Below, piece by piece: positions 13,381 to 25,050 of a stretch of DNA of 64,000 nucleotides. Position numbers and translations under genes: made by a program. The number at the start of each line of letters is the position of its first letter. Position 1 is the first letter of the stretch. The stretch covers positions 38,628,211-38,692,210 of the forward strand of contig CM037789.1 in assembly GCA_021229015.1 (NCBI GenBank), given 5' to 3'. The DNA comes from Solen grandis. Its lineage: Eukaryota; Mollusca; Bivalvia; Adapedonta; Solenidae. Under the pieces are notes generated by a model. It searched no databases. It had not been told where the DNA came from and saw only the letters and a program-made list of their open reading frames with translations.

Positions 13381-13790
13381 GCAATATGACGTCATGAGAC
13401 GTCATATGGTGGTTCATCTTTTCAGAATGTACAGAAGATCCTAGAGACTAATATTCCGAGTCCCAATATCGGCTTTCTAGCTCTTCTGGAAGCGATTTTA
13501 TACTCATTTGAAATTTGACGTCCATTAGTTCGAATCTTGGATCGCCATAAACCTTTGCCATTTCGAATTTTGGAAAAACAGAACGAAAGGCACAACTAGA
13601 TCCTAACATACACTTCTGTGAAATTTTGATGAAAACTTTCTCACCATACGTCAATCTGACGTTATTTGACGTCATATGAATAATAAAATTCATTGCCATC
13701 CGAAAGCTCATGTTTAAATATATGCCAATACATAAAATTTTCATTGTTTCTGAACAATGGCGCACACCTCAAAAATTAACACAAATATAA
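13380..13790. repeat. CRE-satellite unit, subfamily D
   Basis: One unit has TGACGTCATGAGACGTCATATGG near 13387, GAAGCGATTTTATAC near 13490 and TTCGAATCTTGG near 13530. Matching units lie at 48290-48690 and 53880-54300. The 105-codon ORF on the - strand (13448-13765) lies wholly within the unit and is broken in the other copies. Confidence 0.75.
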
Positions 13791-13839
13791 GAGGATGAAA
13801 AAAAGAAAATAATAAGAAAAGAAAGAAGAATAAAAACAG

Positions 13840-14060
13840 TACAAACCCAATAGGACTTTCTGCCTAGTAAGGCAGAATAGTCCTAAAAAAAGAACAGTAC
13901 AAACCCAATAGAAGACCAAATACGAAGAAAAATAAGCATAATAAACCCTATACTTTTTCGTAGGTTTGCGGAAAGCCGTAAAAAAACAGTAACAAACCCA
14001 ATAGAAGACCTAATAAAAAGAATAAATATAACAAACCTATATCGTTATCCGCAGGTATGA
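13840..14060. repeat. Short repeats with AACAGTACAAACCCAATAG and an H2 hairpin
   Basis: The phrase AACAGTA(C)AAACCCAATAG occurs three times. The first copy continues into the hairpin GGACTTTCTGCCT..AGGCAG with a T insertion in the 3' arm. The other two continue into AT-rich sequence. Confidence 0.6.
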
Positions 14061-14226
14061 AAACTAAGGTATAAATTTTTTTTTAATTCCTACATTTATA
14101 AAAATCATCTCTGAATAAAAAAAAATAAGAGGGATAAAAAAAAAGATTATAAACTAGAGTTTAATAAAAACAAAAAAATATTCTATATAAAGCAAAAAGA
14201 TTTAATAAATATATAAAAGAAAACAA

Positions 14227-14995
14227 TAAGGGCCAGATGACCCTGTGTCTCTCACCTGAGTAAGATTGCTGTGTTTAGGCATAATGACAAAAATCTGGCA
14301 TCTAAAGTGTTTTTTTCTCACATTTGACTAAGTGACCTACATATTGATCCTACCTAATTAGCACTCAACTGGGAAATTCATGCAGTCACAATCATATCAA
14401 GTTTAATGAAGACTGACAAAAATGTAAGCCTGTAGATTGTATCACAAAGGTTTTTCTAAGATTTGACCCTGGTGACCTAAAAAAATTAAAAAAAAAAAAA
14501 AAAAAAAACAAAAAAAAAAAAAAAGTTTTTGACCAACTTGACCCAATTAGAACTTATTCCTGAGATATAATGTAACAACACCTGACCAAATTTTATGAGA
14601 AATTGGCCTAACACTGTAGCCCTGTAGAGTGTTCACAAGGTTTTTTCTAAATTTGACGATGGTGACCTAGTTTTTGGACCCACATGCTTTGAAGAGTGTT
14701 CACAAGGTTTTTCAGAATTGACCTGGTGAGCTAGTATTTGACCCACATGACCCAGTTTCGAATACTCATCCAGATATCATGTAACCAAACATCCTGACCA
14801 TTAGGCCGAAACTGTAGCCTCTAGAGTGTTCACAAGTTTTTTACCCTAAGATTTACCTGTTGCCTCGTTTTGAAACCCCACGGTGAACCTAATTTCATAC
14901 TCTGCCGAGATATGATTAAGACAAACATCCAGACCAAGTTTCATTAAGATTGGGCCAAAACTGTGGCCTCTAGAGTGTTTCCACAAGCAAAAACA
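14227..14995 (-). mobile_element. HINE/'pearl'-like element, reverse orientation
   Basis: The left end reads AGGGCCAGATGACCCT (hairpin) followed by CTCACCTGAG at 14251-14260. This is the reverse complement of the 3' terminus seen at 17571-17603. Internal units share GTTCACAAGG and GACC(C)ACATGACCCAGTTTCGAA with a spacing of roughly 120-150 bp. An A-rich tract lies at 14488-14524. The far end is not clear; it may run into the next element. Confidence 0.55.
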
Positions 14996-15397
14996 GTATG
15001 GAAATAAGTCTTGTTTGAAAACCCATTTATGTTATTTATGTAATTTCTATTTTTCAAGGTATAATGTAGGGGGGAGACATTATTATTATTGGTTGTATTG
15101 AGACAACTGTCCATCAAAAAAAGTGAATAAATTAAATTTAATTTATTTTGTTGAGTCAATTGAAATAAATAACAGTAAATAAATTAAATTGCATGAAAAT
15201 TCCAATAAAACATTTAAGTGCCCAAATCTTGGTATGAATCTAATACGACGCGACCGAAGTGCCCTTTTGAGTAAAAAAAACATTACCATGCCCCAACCAG
15301 ATCCTAGGGAAACACTATTTAAAGGAAATAACAACTTGATGGAATATATTGAAACTTATGACCCCCCCTTTATTTTTAGAATTTTGGTTAATTTTTT

Positions 15398-17605
15398 AGC
15401 TCACACTCGAGCACAAAGTGCTCAAGGTGAGCTTTGTAGATCGCCCTGCCGTCCGTCGTCAACAATTTGCTTTAAACGACATCTCCTCTGAAACCGCGGG
15501 ACAAATTTAATGAAACTTGCAGAATGTTCCTTGGGTGATGCTTACAAAGTTGCTAAAAATAAAGTTTAGTCCATGAAGAACTCTGGTTGCAATGGGCTAC
15601 AAAAAGAAAAAATAATTTGGAAAACTTTCAAAATCATCTCCTTTAAAACTAACTGCCTAGATGTCAAAAATATTTGTACAGATATTCCTTGGGTCAAGCT
15701 CTACCAAAGTTGCTAAAGAATTAAACTTGACCATGTAGAACTCTGGTTAGCCAGGGCAACAAAAGAAAAAAAAACATGGCCGCCAGGGGCAGTTATTTTT
15801 GCCTTATTATGGATATATAGAAACCTTGGGTCAACCTTCCACAAAGTTGCTAAAATAAACTTGATCATGTATAAACTCTGGTTGCCGATGGCAACAAAAA
15901 AAAAAAAAATTAAAACTTTTAAAAATCATCTTCATCAAAAACTACAGGCCAAATTTTTAAAAGAAATTGTACAGATGTTCATTGTGTCAACCTCTACCAA
16001 AGTTCCTAAAATTATTCCGATCCGTAAAAAAACATGGGCCGCCAGGGGCGGGGCTTATTTGCTTATAAGTATAGTAGAGACACCTTTAAACAACATCTCC
16101 TCTGAAAACCACTGACAAATTTGATTAAACTTGCCAGTATGATCCTTGGTCCACCTTCACAAAAGATTCTAAAATAAACTTAATCCATGTAGAAACTCTG
16201 GTTGCCATGGCAACAAAAGAAAAAAAATGAAACTTTAAAAATCATCTTCTCAAAATTACTGGCCAGGATTTAAAATAAATTGGTACAGATGTTCCTTGGG
16301 TCACACCCTCAACAAAGTTCTAAAATTATTCCGATCCGTTAAAAAAAAATTGCGCCAGGGCTGTGCTTAATTTGCCGTTATATATATATAGGAAAAAACT
16401 TTAATCAACATTTTCCTCTGAAACCATGGACAGAATTTTGATTAAACTTTGGCAGGAATAGCCTTGGGTCAACCCTTCACAAAAGTTGCCAAAAATTGAA
16501 CTTGATCCATATAAACTCCTGGTTGCCATGGGCAACCAAAAAAAAGAAAACTTTAAAAATCATCATCCTCCAAAACTACTGCCAGATTTTATGAATAAAT
16601 TGGTACAGATATTCCTATGTCAACCTCTACAAAGTTTGCTAATATTATTCCGATCCATAAAAAACATGGGCCGCCTGGCAGGGCCTTATTTGCCTGAATA
16701 AGAATAAAATAAAACCTTTAAACAACATTCTCCTCTGAACCACTGGAAGAATTGATTAAACTTGGCAGGATATCTGGGTCAACCTTCACAAAAGTTGTCT
16801 AAAATAAACTTTATCCATGTAGAACTGGTTGCCATTGCAACAAAAAAAAAATAAAATGACAACGTTAAAAATCATCTTCTTCAAACTACTGGCCAGATTT
16901 AAAATAAATGGTAAAGATGTTTCCATTAGGTCACCTCTACCAAAGTTGCTAAAATTATTCCGAGCCGTAAAAACATGGCCGCCAGGGGCAGGGCTAATTT
17001 GCCTATACGTAAATAGGAAAAAATTAAACAACATCTCCTCTGAAACCACTGACAGAATTTGATTACACTTGGCAGGGATGATCCTTGGGTCAACCTTCAC
17101 AAAATTGCTAAAATAAACCATTGATCCTTGTAGAACTGGTTGCCATGGCAACAAAAAAATAAAATGAAAACATAAAAAATCATCTACTTCAAACTACTGG
17201 CTAATTATTTATAAATACAAAATTGTGTACAATGTTCCTTGGTCAACCTCTACCAAAATGCTAAATTATTCCGATCCTAAAAAACATGGCCGCCAGGGGC
17301 GGGGCTTTATTTGCCTTATATTTAATATAAGAAACCTTTTAAACAACATCTCCCTGAAACCACTGGACAGAATTTGATTAAACTTGGCAGGGATGATCCT
17401 GGGTCAACCTTCACAAAAGTTGCTAAAATAAACTTGAAACCATATAGAACTCTGGTTTTGCCATGGCAACAAAAAGAAAAAAAATATGAAACTTTAAAAA
17501 TCATCTCTCAAACTACGGTCCAGATTTTAAAATAAATTGGTACAGATGGTCCTTGGGTCAACCTATTTATCTCAGGTGAGCGATTTAGGGCCTCATGGGC
17601 GCTCT
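15398..17605 (+). mobile_element. HINE/'pearl'-like Helitron-type non-autonomous element
   Basis: The 5' end is a hairpin built from AGCTCAC, GAGCAC, an AAA loop, GTGCTC and GTGAGCT (15398-15433), followed by a GTCCGTCGTC tract. The 3' end is CTCAGGTGAGC (17571-17581), the near inverse of the start, followed by a decayed hairpin AGGGCC..GGGC and CTCTTGTT. Inside is a tandem array whose marker, GCCGCCAGGGGC, falls near 15780, 16037, 16346, 16671, 16979 and 17290 (about 310 bp apart after the first). No transposase is present. Central tandem repeats with this end structure are described for bivalve 'pearl' elements and for helentron-associated elements; the assignment is by structure only. ORFs in it are shadows. 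Confidence 0.7.
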
Positions 17606-17639
17606 TGTTTATAAGGCAAATGCTTAACTGACCCGAGCT

Positions 17640-17880
17640 TCCTGGCGGCATCTTCACCCTATGAGATTATTGGTACCGGTAAATATAACCATTTGCAGGT
17701 GTAATTAGACAGACCTGCATCCCTATGTCACAGTCCCACGTTGGCGCCTAAAAAATGTCAACAGGGTTTAAAAAATGTGCAGCCTGACCAAGACCTCGAA
17801 CTCCAGGACTTTTTATGCTTACAGTGAATGCTCTAACCGACTGATCCGGGCTAACCTGGCCAGTAGCATCTAACGGCATA
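17640..17880 (-). mobile_element. tRNA-derived SINE (family S3), - orientation
   Basis: On the - strand the head reads TTAGCCCGGATCAGTCGG followed by TTAGAGCATTC, with a B-box-like AGTTCGAGGTC. A body with GCGCCAACGTGGGACTGTG follows. This family differs from the more abundant S1 family. Confidence 0.6.
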
Positions 17881-18345
17881 CACATCTTTATCCCCTAATA
17901 TGAGTAATATCTGTATGAGAAATCCCAGCATTTCAGAACTATCAATTATGCGTTTTAAATACCAAAGCAAATCTATTACGTGCTGTTCACACACTGCATT
18001 TAAATTTAAAATCAATAAAACAAATTGTCTTCATATTTCGATCTTTTTTTTATCAGCCTGCAATAACTAGAAAATAGGAGAGGCTGCGAAAACATGGTAA
18101 ATTGGACACTAATAATACATGAATCTCAAAAGAAAGGCCAGGACCGCTAACATTCTGCTCACTCTCAGCAGCATGGTTAACTACATTTCAAGCAACAAAT
18201 GGACTAATTCATCAGGGATCAGGGGCATTCGCAATATGCAGTATAAAGTATACTAAAACCATGACAAAAACTGTGAATGTGATAAAACTTATGCATAATG
18301 TTTACAACCCGAACTGAACACTGTGTAAAATGGTTTTTGCCCAAC
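17881..18345. other. Intergenic, nothing recognised
   Basis: AT-rich sequence. I see no gene, repeat family or clear regulatory motif. Confidence 0.5.
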
Positions 18346-18348
18346 GTC

Positions 18349-19098
18349 CCACTTTGCTATTTGTTTCCCAACTGTCCCACACAAGAATTTTAGCACCTGC
18401 TGGTGTGTTTTGATAAGGGATTATAAATCTATTTAAACTACAACACATTAAAATGAATTGAAGTTGAATTTAATCTGATTTTGTTCATGATTTTTTTTGA
18501 TTTGTATTTTAAAACAAAATACCATAAATTGTACCACATCCGAATATAGCCCTGTCTTCTATGTTTGTTCATGACACATGAAATACAACTAATAAATATA
18601 TGAAAACAAAAGAGTTTGTTTTCTTCAATTTCAGAGAGAGAGAGAGAGAATACCTGACAACACCTAAAACATAATAAGTTTTATAAATACTTATTATAAA
18701 TAATTAATTGCTATAGCATATAACTTATTATAAATACTAATGCAATATAATATATGAAACATAAAAGAGTTTGTTTCTTCAATTCAGAGAGAGAGAGAGA
18801 GAATACTGACAACATCCTAAAACTTAATAAGTATTATAAATACTTATTATAAATAATTTTGCTAATAGCATATAACTTATTATAAATACTAATGCAAATA
18901 TATTACAACCAAAAATACTAATTTGCAAATTGCTCTATTAATAAAGACAATAAGACCAATAATTGCACTGAAATATTCCATCCATTTAGGTAAAGACTAT
19001 AGTCACTCAATCCATGACATCCTTTGTTATCCAATTAAGCATGATTCCCAACTGTCCCACTTGATTTTTACTGATTAATATAAAGTGGGACAGTTGGG
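18349..19098. mobile_element. Candidate MITE with CCCAACTGTCCCACTTT inverted ends
   Basis: The left end reads CCCAACGTCCCACTTT at 18349, lacking one T. The right end is the exact inverse AAAGTGGGACAGTTGGG at 19082-19098. Extra subterminal copies sit at 18367 (direct) and 19047 (direct), so the right end also forms a local 16-bp stem. The interior is non-coding and includes a tandem duplication. Target-site duplications are not evident. Confidence 0.55.
18598..18905. repeat. Two-copy tandem duplication with (AG)n
   Basis: Two units of about 160 bp share AAAGAGTTTGTTT, a GAGAGAGAGAGAGAATAC tract, ATAAATACTTATTATAAATAA and GCATATAACTTATTATAAAT. The duplication lies inside the candidate MITE. 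Confidence 0.75.
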
Positions 19099-19689
19099 AA
19101 GACACCCGTAAAATGTTATACCAAGAATAAAGAATGGGGTATTTGGAGAGGGTATCATGACATTACTTAGGTAGCAGTCTCCTTGCTTAAGTATTCACAA
19201 CACTTCAACGCAGATTTGTTCTTAACTAAAAGTTCAAAAGGACCCTAAAAACTCCTGTATTTATAGACCTATGATTAAAATAATTTTCATGAATGGTCTT
19301 ATAGCAAATGGTATTTATTTCATGCACAGAAAAGTATGAACAAAACTCTGAAAAAAAAGTTTTGAACTTTAAGATTTGCTATTTAAGAACTTTCATTTTT
19401 AGATTGTCAGTCAAATCTTCTCAAGTGTAAGCACATCAGCTTGTTTCCAATTTTTCTTTCTTTTTGTTTGGACCAAAACTGAATCTCTTTAAATTAAAAT
19501 AACCAAAATAACACTATTTACATTTTTTTTTTTTTGGAATATGAATCAATGACTTAAAACTATTTGTCCAGAACATGACCCTTCTTAGTAAAGTTCAACA
19601 TAGCACATTAAAGCGTAAGGTGATCTATGATGGATTTTCAAATTGAAATGCAATACCCTAGCAATATCTAGAAAGGATTGTTAATTTTC

Positions 19690-20068
19690 ACAAACCAACT
19701 ACCGGATTCCTTCAAAGTATTCACCTCCGTGAGCTATGCGCAGTTTCAACCTTTTGACCAATTTTTACAGGCAGTTTTCATAGTCGTTTTCTTCTGGTAT
19801 ACCCTTGAGAAACTGGAAGATTGCTGAACCAAGATCTTTTCGTGTTTTGTATTTTATCCGTCCAGTGAGGTACTTTTGAGCCTCAGGAACAGGAATTAGT
19901 CCACAGGGGGCAACCTTGGGGAATACGGCGGTGCGGAAGCTTACAACCTTTTCCTGCCTTAAAAAATTGCGTACAATAACTGCTTTGAGGCTAGATGCAT
20001 TGTCATGCCGCAACCTGTTCCCCAACAAACCTGTCGCTAGCCAGCATCTATTAAATATTTCTTCAACT
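19690..20068 (-). pseudogene. mariner-family transposase, C-terminal fragment
   Basis: Read on the - strand, the translation contains LGNRLRHDNASSLKAVIVR and KYLTGR..YKTRK.LGSAIFQFLKGIP. These are hallmark segments of the C-terminal half of mariner DD34D transposases. HDNA holds the second catalytic Asp. The third catalytic region, normally an SPDLAPCDF-like stretch, is scrambled, so the enzyme is dead. About 110 residues remain of a family normally near 345. The upstream (N-terminal) side is cut exactly where the HINE at 20070 begins. In-frame stops follow near 19760. Terminal inverted repeats were not found. The ORF of 131 codons at 19765-20160 runs past this boundary into the HINE, so its first residues are not mariner. 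Confidence 0.75.
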
Positions 20069-20069
20069 T

Positions 20070-21185
20070 TGAGCTCACCTGAGCACAACGTGCTCATGTG
20101 ACTATTGTGATCGCTCTTGTCCGTCGTCCGTCGTCCGTGCGTGCGTGCGTCCGTCGTCACAAATTGCTTTAAAACAACATCTCCTCATGAACCGCTGAAG
20201 CGTATTTTTGACCAAACTTCACCAAGGAATCATCTTATGATGCCCTCTATCAAAGTTGTATACAAATTATCAGATTGGTTAAAAAGTAGGTCACAGGAGC
20301 TGAAAAATAGATTTTAAATGCAAACTTTGAAAATCTTCTTCTGCAAAACTTGCAAGCCTAGACTTAATATTTGGTATGTAGCAACATTCTTATGGGCCAA
20401 TACCAAGATATGTAGCAAGCATCATACCCTACGATGGACTAAATGACCCCGCACCAGGGTCACATGTATTACATAAGTTATATATGAAATTCTTTTAAAA
20501 ATCTCTCTATGAATCCATTAGGCCTAGAGCTTAGATATTTGTATGTTAGCATCATCTTATGTTCATTACCAAGATTGTACAAATTCATGCCCTATGGTGA
20601 TAAATGACCCGCACCAGGGGTCACTTGTTTTACCATAGATTATAATAGGAAAATGTTTAAAAAAACTTCTCTATGAATCCATAAGGCCTAGAATTAGATA
20701 TTTGTATGATCATCATCTATGGTTCATTACCAAGATTGTACAAATCATGACCCTATGTGATAAATGACCCGCACCATGGTTCAATTGTTTTACATAGAGT
20801 TAATAGGAAAAACTTTAAAAATCAACTTCAATGAATCCATTAGGCTAGAGCATAGATATCTGTATGTAGCATCATCTTATGGTTTCATTACCAAGATTGT
20901 TCAAATCAAAGGCCCGATTGGTGATAAATGCCCCCGCACCAGGGGTCACTTGTTAACATAGCTTATATAGGAAAAACTTTAAAAAAATCATCTCTATGAA
21001 TCCATAAGGCCTAGAGCTTTAGATATTTCATAATGGTAGCAATCATCTAATGTTTCATTACCAGATTGTTCAAATCTAGCCAAACGTTGAAAAACGCCAC
21101 GCCGCCCGCAATAGGGGTCACATGTTTTTACATAGAGGTTATATCGGAAAATCTTTAAAAATCTTCTTCCTATGATCCCAAAAGG
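20070..21185 (+). mobile_element. HINE/'pearl'-like element, 5' portion with ~160-bp repeats
   Basis: It begins with GAGCTCACCTGAGCAC then AAC then GTGCTC (20071-20095), followed by GTCCGTCGTCCGTCGTCCGT and ACAACATCTCCTC, as in the element at 15398. Internal units carry CCCGCACCAGGGGTCAC near 20449, 20612, 20771, 20937 and 21110, a period of 159-173 bp. The 3' end is lost in or beyond the gap at 21186. Its insertion truncates the mariner copy. Confidence 0.7.
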
Positions 21186-21285
21186 NNNNNNNNNNNNNNN
21201 NNNNNNNNNNNNNNNNNNNNNNNNNNNNNNNNNNNNNNNNNNNNNNNNNNNNNNNNNNNNNNNNNNNNNNNNNNNNNNNNNNNNN
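21186..21285. other. Assembly gap (100 N)
   Basis: Exactly 100 undetermined bases. ORFs that span the N run are not real. Confidence 0.99.
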
Positions 21286-21399
21286 CTGTTTAAAATTAAA
21301 AAAGAAAAATTAACTAAACCCCAGACCCACAAAAAACGTTTTTGGCCAATTGAAACTAAATAGATACTGACAAACCCAGTGAAAGTATCTTTTTAAATT

Positions 21400-22090
21400 C
21401 TGGCTGGGGTTTTTTTAAAGATATGAAATTTGGGCAAGTTTTCATAAAAATTTAAAAAGGGTCATAACTCGTAAATTAATTTTTCCAACCCAAACTTGTG
21501 AAAATATGTGACTCAATTTGATATTGCCCAATTCTGTAAAGGTTCTCCGTACAAGCAAAAAAAATTTTTGGGGGAAAAATTTTTAAAAATTTTTTATATT
21601 GTCTAAAAAGAAACAACCCTTCCCCCTTGGGAGTTGGGGGTTCTAGAAAATAACATTTTTTTTTAGCAATTATAGTAGATACCCCTGCTGTGACCATTTA
21701 GTGCAAAAGGAAATTTTTTTCCCAAAACCACTTGATTCACAGAAGAAAAATTTTGAATTTTTCAAAATAGAGTTTTTTAGGGCCCAGCCCCCTATGGCCC
21801 TTTTTTCAAGGGTTCAACTTATTTTTTCCCAATTATGGTACAGGACAATGAGATGACTATTGTGCAAAATGAAAATAAATGCTGATCATTGGGTTTTTTA
21901 AAGGAGAAGAATTTGAACTTTTTTTAATTTTTTAAGGGCGTATTTTTAAGAAAAAAATAGCTGAACCCCAAAAGGGGTCTCTTTCTCAAGGGGTCAATTT
22001 TATTTCAGCAATTATGGTAGAGTGAAAATTTAGTTAACCCAAATTTTTCTAAATGAAATTTAAAATTTGACAATTTTGGTTTTCAAAGGT
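21400..22090. repeat. ~170-bp tandem core repeats in noisy sequence
   Basis: Phrases such as AGCAATTAT.GTAGA recur near 21665, 21829 and 22006, each preceded by a C-rich CCC(C)TTGGG/AAGGGGTC-like segment. They resemble the core repeats of HINE elements. The homopolymers are abnormally long. Confidence 0.5.
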
Positions 22091-23395
22091 GGAAAGGGTT
22101 TATAAGGGTTTTTTTTTTTTTTTTTTTAAAATTTTGTTTTGGGTTTCCTGGAAACCCGAGTTTTGCATGGAACAAGTTTGTTTAAGCAAACTTTGTGGAT
22201 AGCCCACCCAGGTTATTCATGCCCAAAAATTTTAAACAGGGTTTTCTAAAAAGGTTTAAGAGAAGTTATAAGGGTTTTTAAAAACTTTTAGGGTTTCCAC
22301 TTTTTTCCCTTTATCATTTGGGACAAAAATTTCCCAAAAACACATTTACAGTTTAGAGAAATTTTGGAAACCCGTACAGGCAAAAGTACCAAGAGGAAAA
22401 AGCAAAAATAATTTGGGTTTAAAAAGTTTGATTCTATTGCCATGATTTTTGTCAATCCTTTATAGTCATGAAGTTTAAAAGCAAATTTTGAGGGTTTGCT
22501 CCATAAAACAAGGGTAAAATAGACGATGAACAGACAAAAAAAAAAACCCATTATCCCCCACCCCCCCCTTTTTTTTTTTCGGTGAGAAAAAATTAAAAGA
22601 TCCCGACAAATTTTAAATTTGCAAAACAATTAGTGTGTGACCCCCAAAGCAAACAAAAGACCCGTATATCTTCGACAATTTTTTATCCAAACATAATAAA
22701 AAAAAAAAGATAATTTGTAAACAGGGTCAAAGGGACTCCGGTTCTCTTTTTTTTATTTTTGGTTGAAGTTCGTTTTTGCAAAAAAATAATGTGCAAAAAG
22801 TCCCAAAATATGAACTATCACTTTTAATTGTACACTTTAGGGGTTTTATCAACAAATATAGGGTTTAAAATTTCTGATGGGGGGAAAAAGCATCGCTTAG
22901 GATTTCTTTTTTTTTTGGCAAAAGATGCAAAAGATGATAAAGAAAAGTTCCGCGAGTTCTAAAAAAGATAATAAGCTGCCCACGTGTTTCCCCTCGCAAA
23001 AATTTTCCCAAAAAACAACCCGTTCAAAATATGGCCCCGGCTTTTGATTTCTAGTAAATATCCCCGAAAAAATTTTTTTTTAACTACCTCCCAAAGCAAA
23101 AAAGTTTATCTCGAAAAAGGGGATTTGATAAAAGGGTTTTGATAATTTTTTTCCCAGGGGGACATTCATGATATTAAGATTTGTGAAAGGGAAAAAAACC
23201 CATTACGGGGTCGGCGAAAAGTTATCGTTTTTTAATTTAGGGAAAAACAGGGGCACCCCCAAATCAGATCAACCTTTATTTTTAAAAGTCCCCCCTCAGA
23301 GAAAATATCTGTTGGGATATTTTCCCGCAAAAGTTGGGGGAAGTTGGGTAAGGGGGTTTTTGAAAATAAATAAATCTAAGTAAATTTGCCTGTAT
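22090..23395. other. Low-quality, homopolymer-rich stretch without a gene
   Basis: Runs such as T20, C9 and repeated GGGG/AAAA/TTTT blocks dominate. ORFs at 22288-22629 (-) and 23168-23383 (+) have extreme composition (Phe, Lys, Gly runs) and no domain. Confidence 0.6.
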
Positions 23396-23806
23396 TTGCA
23401 GTATTTCTCGATTCCAGCAGCAGCATGACGTCATATTTAATCGTCTGTACTGCAGTACAGTTAATGATACTCAATGACAATTGAAATGACACGATTGTCA
23501 AAGATACCCAGATTCCGATTTTTTTTTTTAATTTACAAAGAGAATAAATGCTTCATATGTAACACATAATTTTGACCAAATCCCCCCCCCCCCCCAATAT
23601 TTTATTTTTTTTAAGAATGAATTTATGAGTAAAGCTAATGTAGGCCTAATTTTAATTAGATCTAATATTATAAACACGTTTATTGTCTCATATCATATTA
23701 AACAACATATCTCTCGCTATACGGTGCCTATTATTTTTTAATTGCATATTTAAAGCTCAAAATACTTAAAATAATTATAATATCAAGTCCTTAATATTTG
23801 TTACAG
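23396..23806. other. AT-rich flank, probable intron or element 5' region
   Basis: No gene is seen. A C14 tract lies at about 23582-23595 and a single TGACGTCA at 23428-23435. The stretch ends in TTGTTACAG, the acceptor for the SWIM exon. Confidence 0.4.
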
Positions 23807-24041
23807 CTTAAGTGGTCACTGTTCACACGTTGTTGGACTGATCAAGACTCTACAGGGCCTGAAGTTACACAACTTTACCCATGTTCCAGACAGACAGAGT
23901 TGCACCAGCATTCCACAGCAGTGGAATGTTCCGAGGGGCACAAAGTTATCACATGTTCCTATTAACCATGTTGTTGTAGCCAGGTCAACTGAGAAAAGGG
24001 AAAAGGAAGCCCATTTCATGTCAAGTTGACACTAATCAGAA
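23807..24041 (+). CDS. SWIM zinc-finger exon of a YqaJ-type nuclease gene
   Basis: The acceptor TTGTTACAG ends at 23806 and the donor GTAAGT starts at 24042. The frame reads LSGHCSHVVGLIKTLQ and then SCTSIPQQWNVPRGTK. The CSH followed by VVGLI is the second metal-binding half of a SWIM-type zinc finger (CxC...CxH). The first CxC half must lie in an upstream exon that I could not find. The SCTS.PQQW segment is familiar from SWIM-YqaJ proteins of invertebrate transposons (recalled, not searched). The frame is broken near 23998-24000: one extra G in a GGG run separates the first part from ISCQVDTNQ, which is the frame that joins phase-correctly to the next exon. The cause may be a sequencing error or a real lesion. 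SWIM domains usually bind DNA or protein, so a role in substrate recognition for the nuclease is plausible. Confidence 0.65.
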
Positions 24042-25050
24042 GTAAGTTTTTTTGTTTGTTTTGTTTTCTTTTGAGTTTGTAATAGGAGGTTGTATAGATC
24101 TAATATACTGATATACCGGTATAACTTTTAACATAGATTTTGATTTTCATTATATACTTTGACATAAATTTATTTTATTTCTTATTCTATGATCTCTGTG
24201 TGTTTGAGTGTGTTTTACCAAGAGATAAACAAATTTATTTCAGAGTCTTGATATATTTTTAAATCAAAATCAGACCCTAAAGAGTCATTTTACTCCTATT
24301 ATTTAGCATAACAAACACATTTTTTTAAAGTTTGAAATTTTATTCAAGTCACTGTCTTATCATGGGAAAGCAGATCAATAAAATAAAGAATATATACTCA
24401 AACACATAACAAGTGCAATAGTATGCATGGAAAGTCTCATACATGATTCATTCAAAACATAGTATATATAAACTCTGATCATGCTTAGCACTTCATAAGA
24501 CTTAGATAAAAGTGTAGATCATACTTAGCCAACTCACACTGGGAGCTGTCTGATCAGGATCTGCACTGTGCTGTTGAGTTTCAGAAAGTATACATATATT
24601 TTAAATACTCACAAGAGATGAGTTAGAAAGTACACAATACTGATATGCATAAGATTGTCAAACTGGTTAACCAGCAGGTTTACTGTCCCCCGTGGCCGAG
24701 TGGTTAGAGTGTCCGCCTTCGGTGTGGGTAGTCATCGGTTTGATTCCTGGCCACGACAAACCAAAATCATTAAAATGTGACTGGTATCTCCCTGTTAGGT
24801 GCTCAGCATATATAAAGGGTAATTCCAGGACTGGTTGGCCCGGTGTCAGGATAATGTGACTGGGTGTTGTATCATGCCACATGTCTGCATGATACTGCTG
24901 TGTGGCAGCACTATATCTGTCTCAAGTACAAATCATCTCCAAATGACTGATATACTGTTGGCGGGACGTTTAACTCAGCAAACAAACATATAAGCAGCAG
25001 GTTAAACATATCGATGCATCAATATTTCTTAAATTGATGTCTCATTTCAG
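24042..25050 (+). other. Intron of the YqaJ-type gene, with a SINE
   Basis: The intron runs from GTAAGT to CTCATTTCAG. Phase fits: the left exon ends with two bases of a codon and the right exon supplies one. It contains an S1 SINE and a GCTGTCTGATCAGGATCTGCA phrase at about 24545 that also occurs near 31748. No other gene is seen. Confidence 0.55.
24685..24990 (+). mobile_element. Full-length-like SINE (family S1) with tRNA-like head
   Basis: The A box TGGCCGAGTGG (24693-24703) matches the Pol III consensus exactly. The B box GGTTTGATTCC (24737-24747) has one mismatch. The body has GGCCCGGTGTCAGGATAATG and the tail GTTGGCGGGACGTTTAACTC followed by AGCAAACAAACA. It is the best-preserved member of the S1 family here. 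The - strand ORF at 24667-24882 is a shadow. Confidence 0.85.

Larger units (their letters stand above)
10571..13830. repeat. Segmental duplication, copy 1
   Basis: The order of landmarks matches 51071-54360: GCTATATTAG..GATGGCA, TTACGTCAGCGTGTTGTTAA, a + strand SINE body, CTTGCAGCGTCTTGAACG, a - strand SINE, an AT-rich block with AAATTCTTATTTT..GATGTAAC, then a CRE-satellite unit and hairpins. The offset is about 40.5 kb, and the two copies differ by many substitutions and small indels. No gene is supported inside it; ORFs at 11424-11835 and 12826-13077 have no recognisable domain and are not kept open in the other copy. Confidence 0.8.

Noticed and set aside
13448..13765. 105-codon ORF on the - strand
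   Set aside because: Lies inside a satellite unit and is broken in the two other copies of that unit.
16786..17154. 122-codon ORF on the - strand
   Set aside because: Falls within the ~310-bp tandem units of a HINE-like element; other units do not keep the frame.
20994..21363. ORFs spanning the first gap
   Set aside because: They contain a run of undetermined residues from the 100-N gap.
22288..22629. 113-codon ORF on the - strand
   Set aside because: Composition is driven by homopolymers, it lies in low-quality sequence, and it has no domain.
24690..24760. A functional tRNA gene at the SINE head
   Set aside because: It has A and B boxes but no complete cloverleaf, and it continues directly into SINE body sequence.
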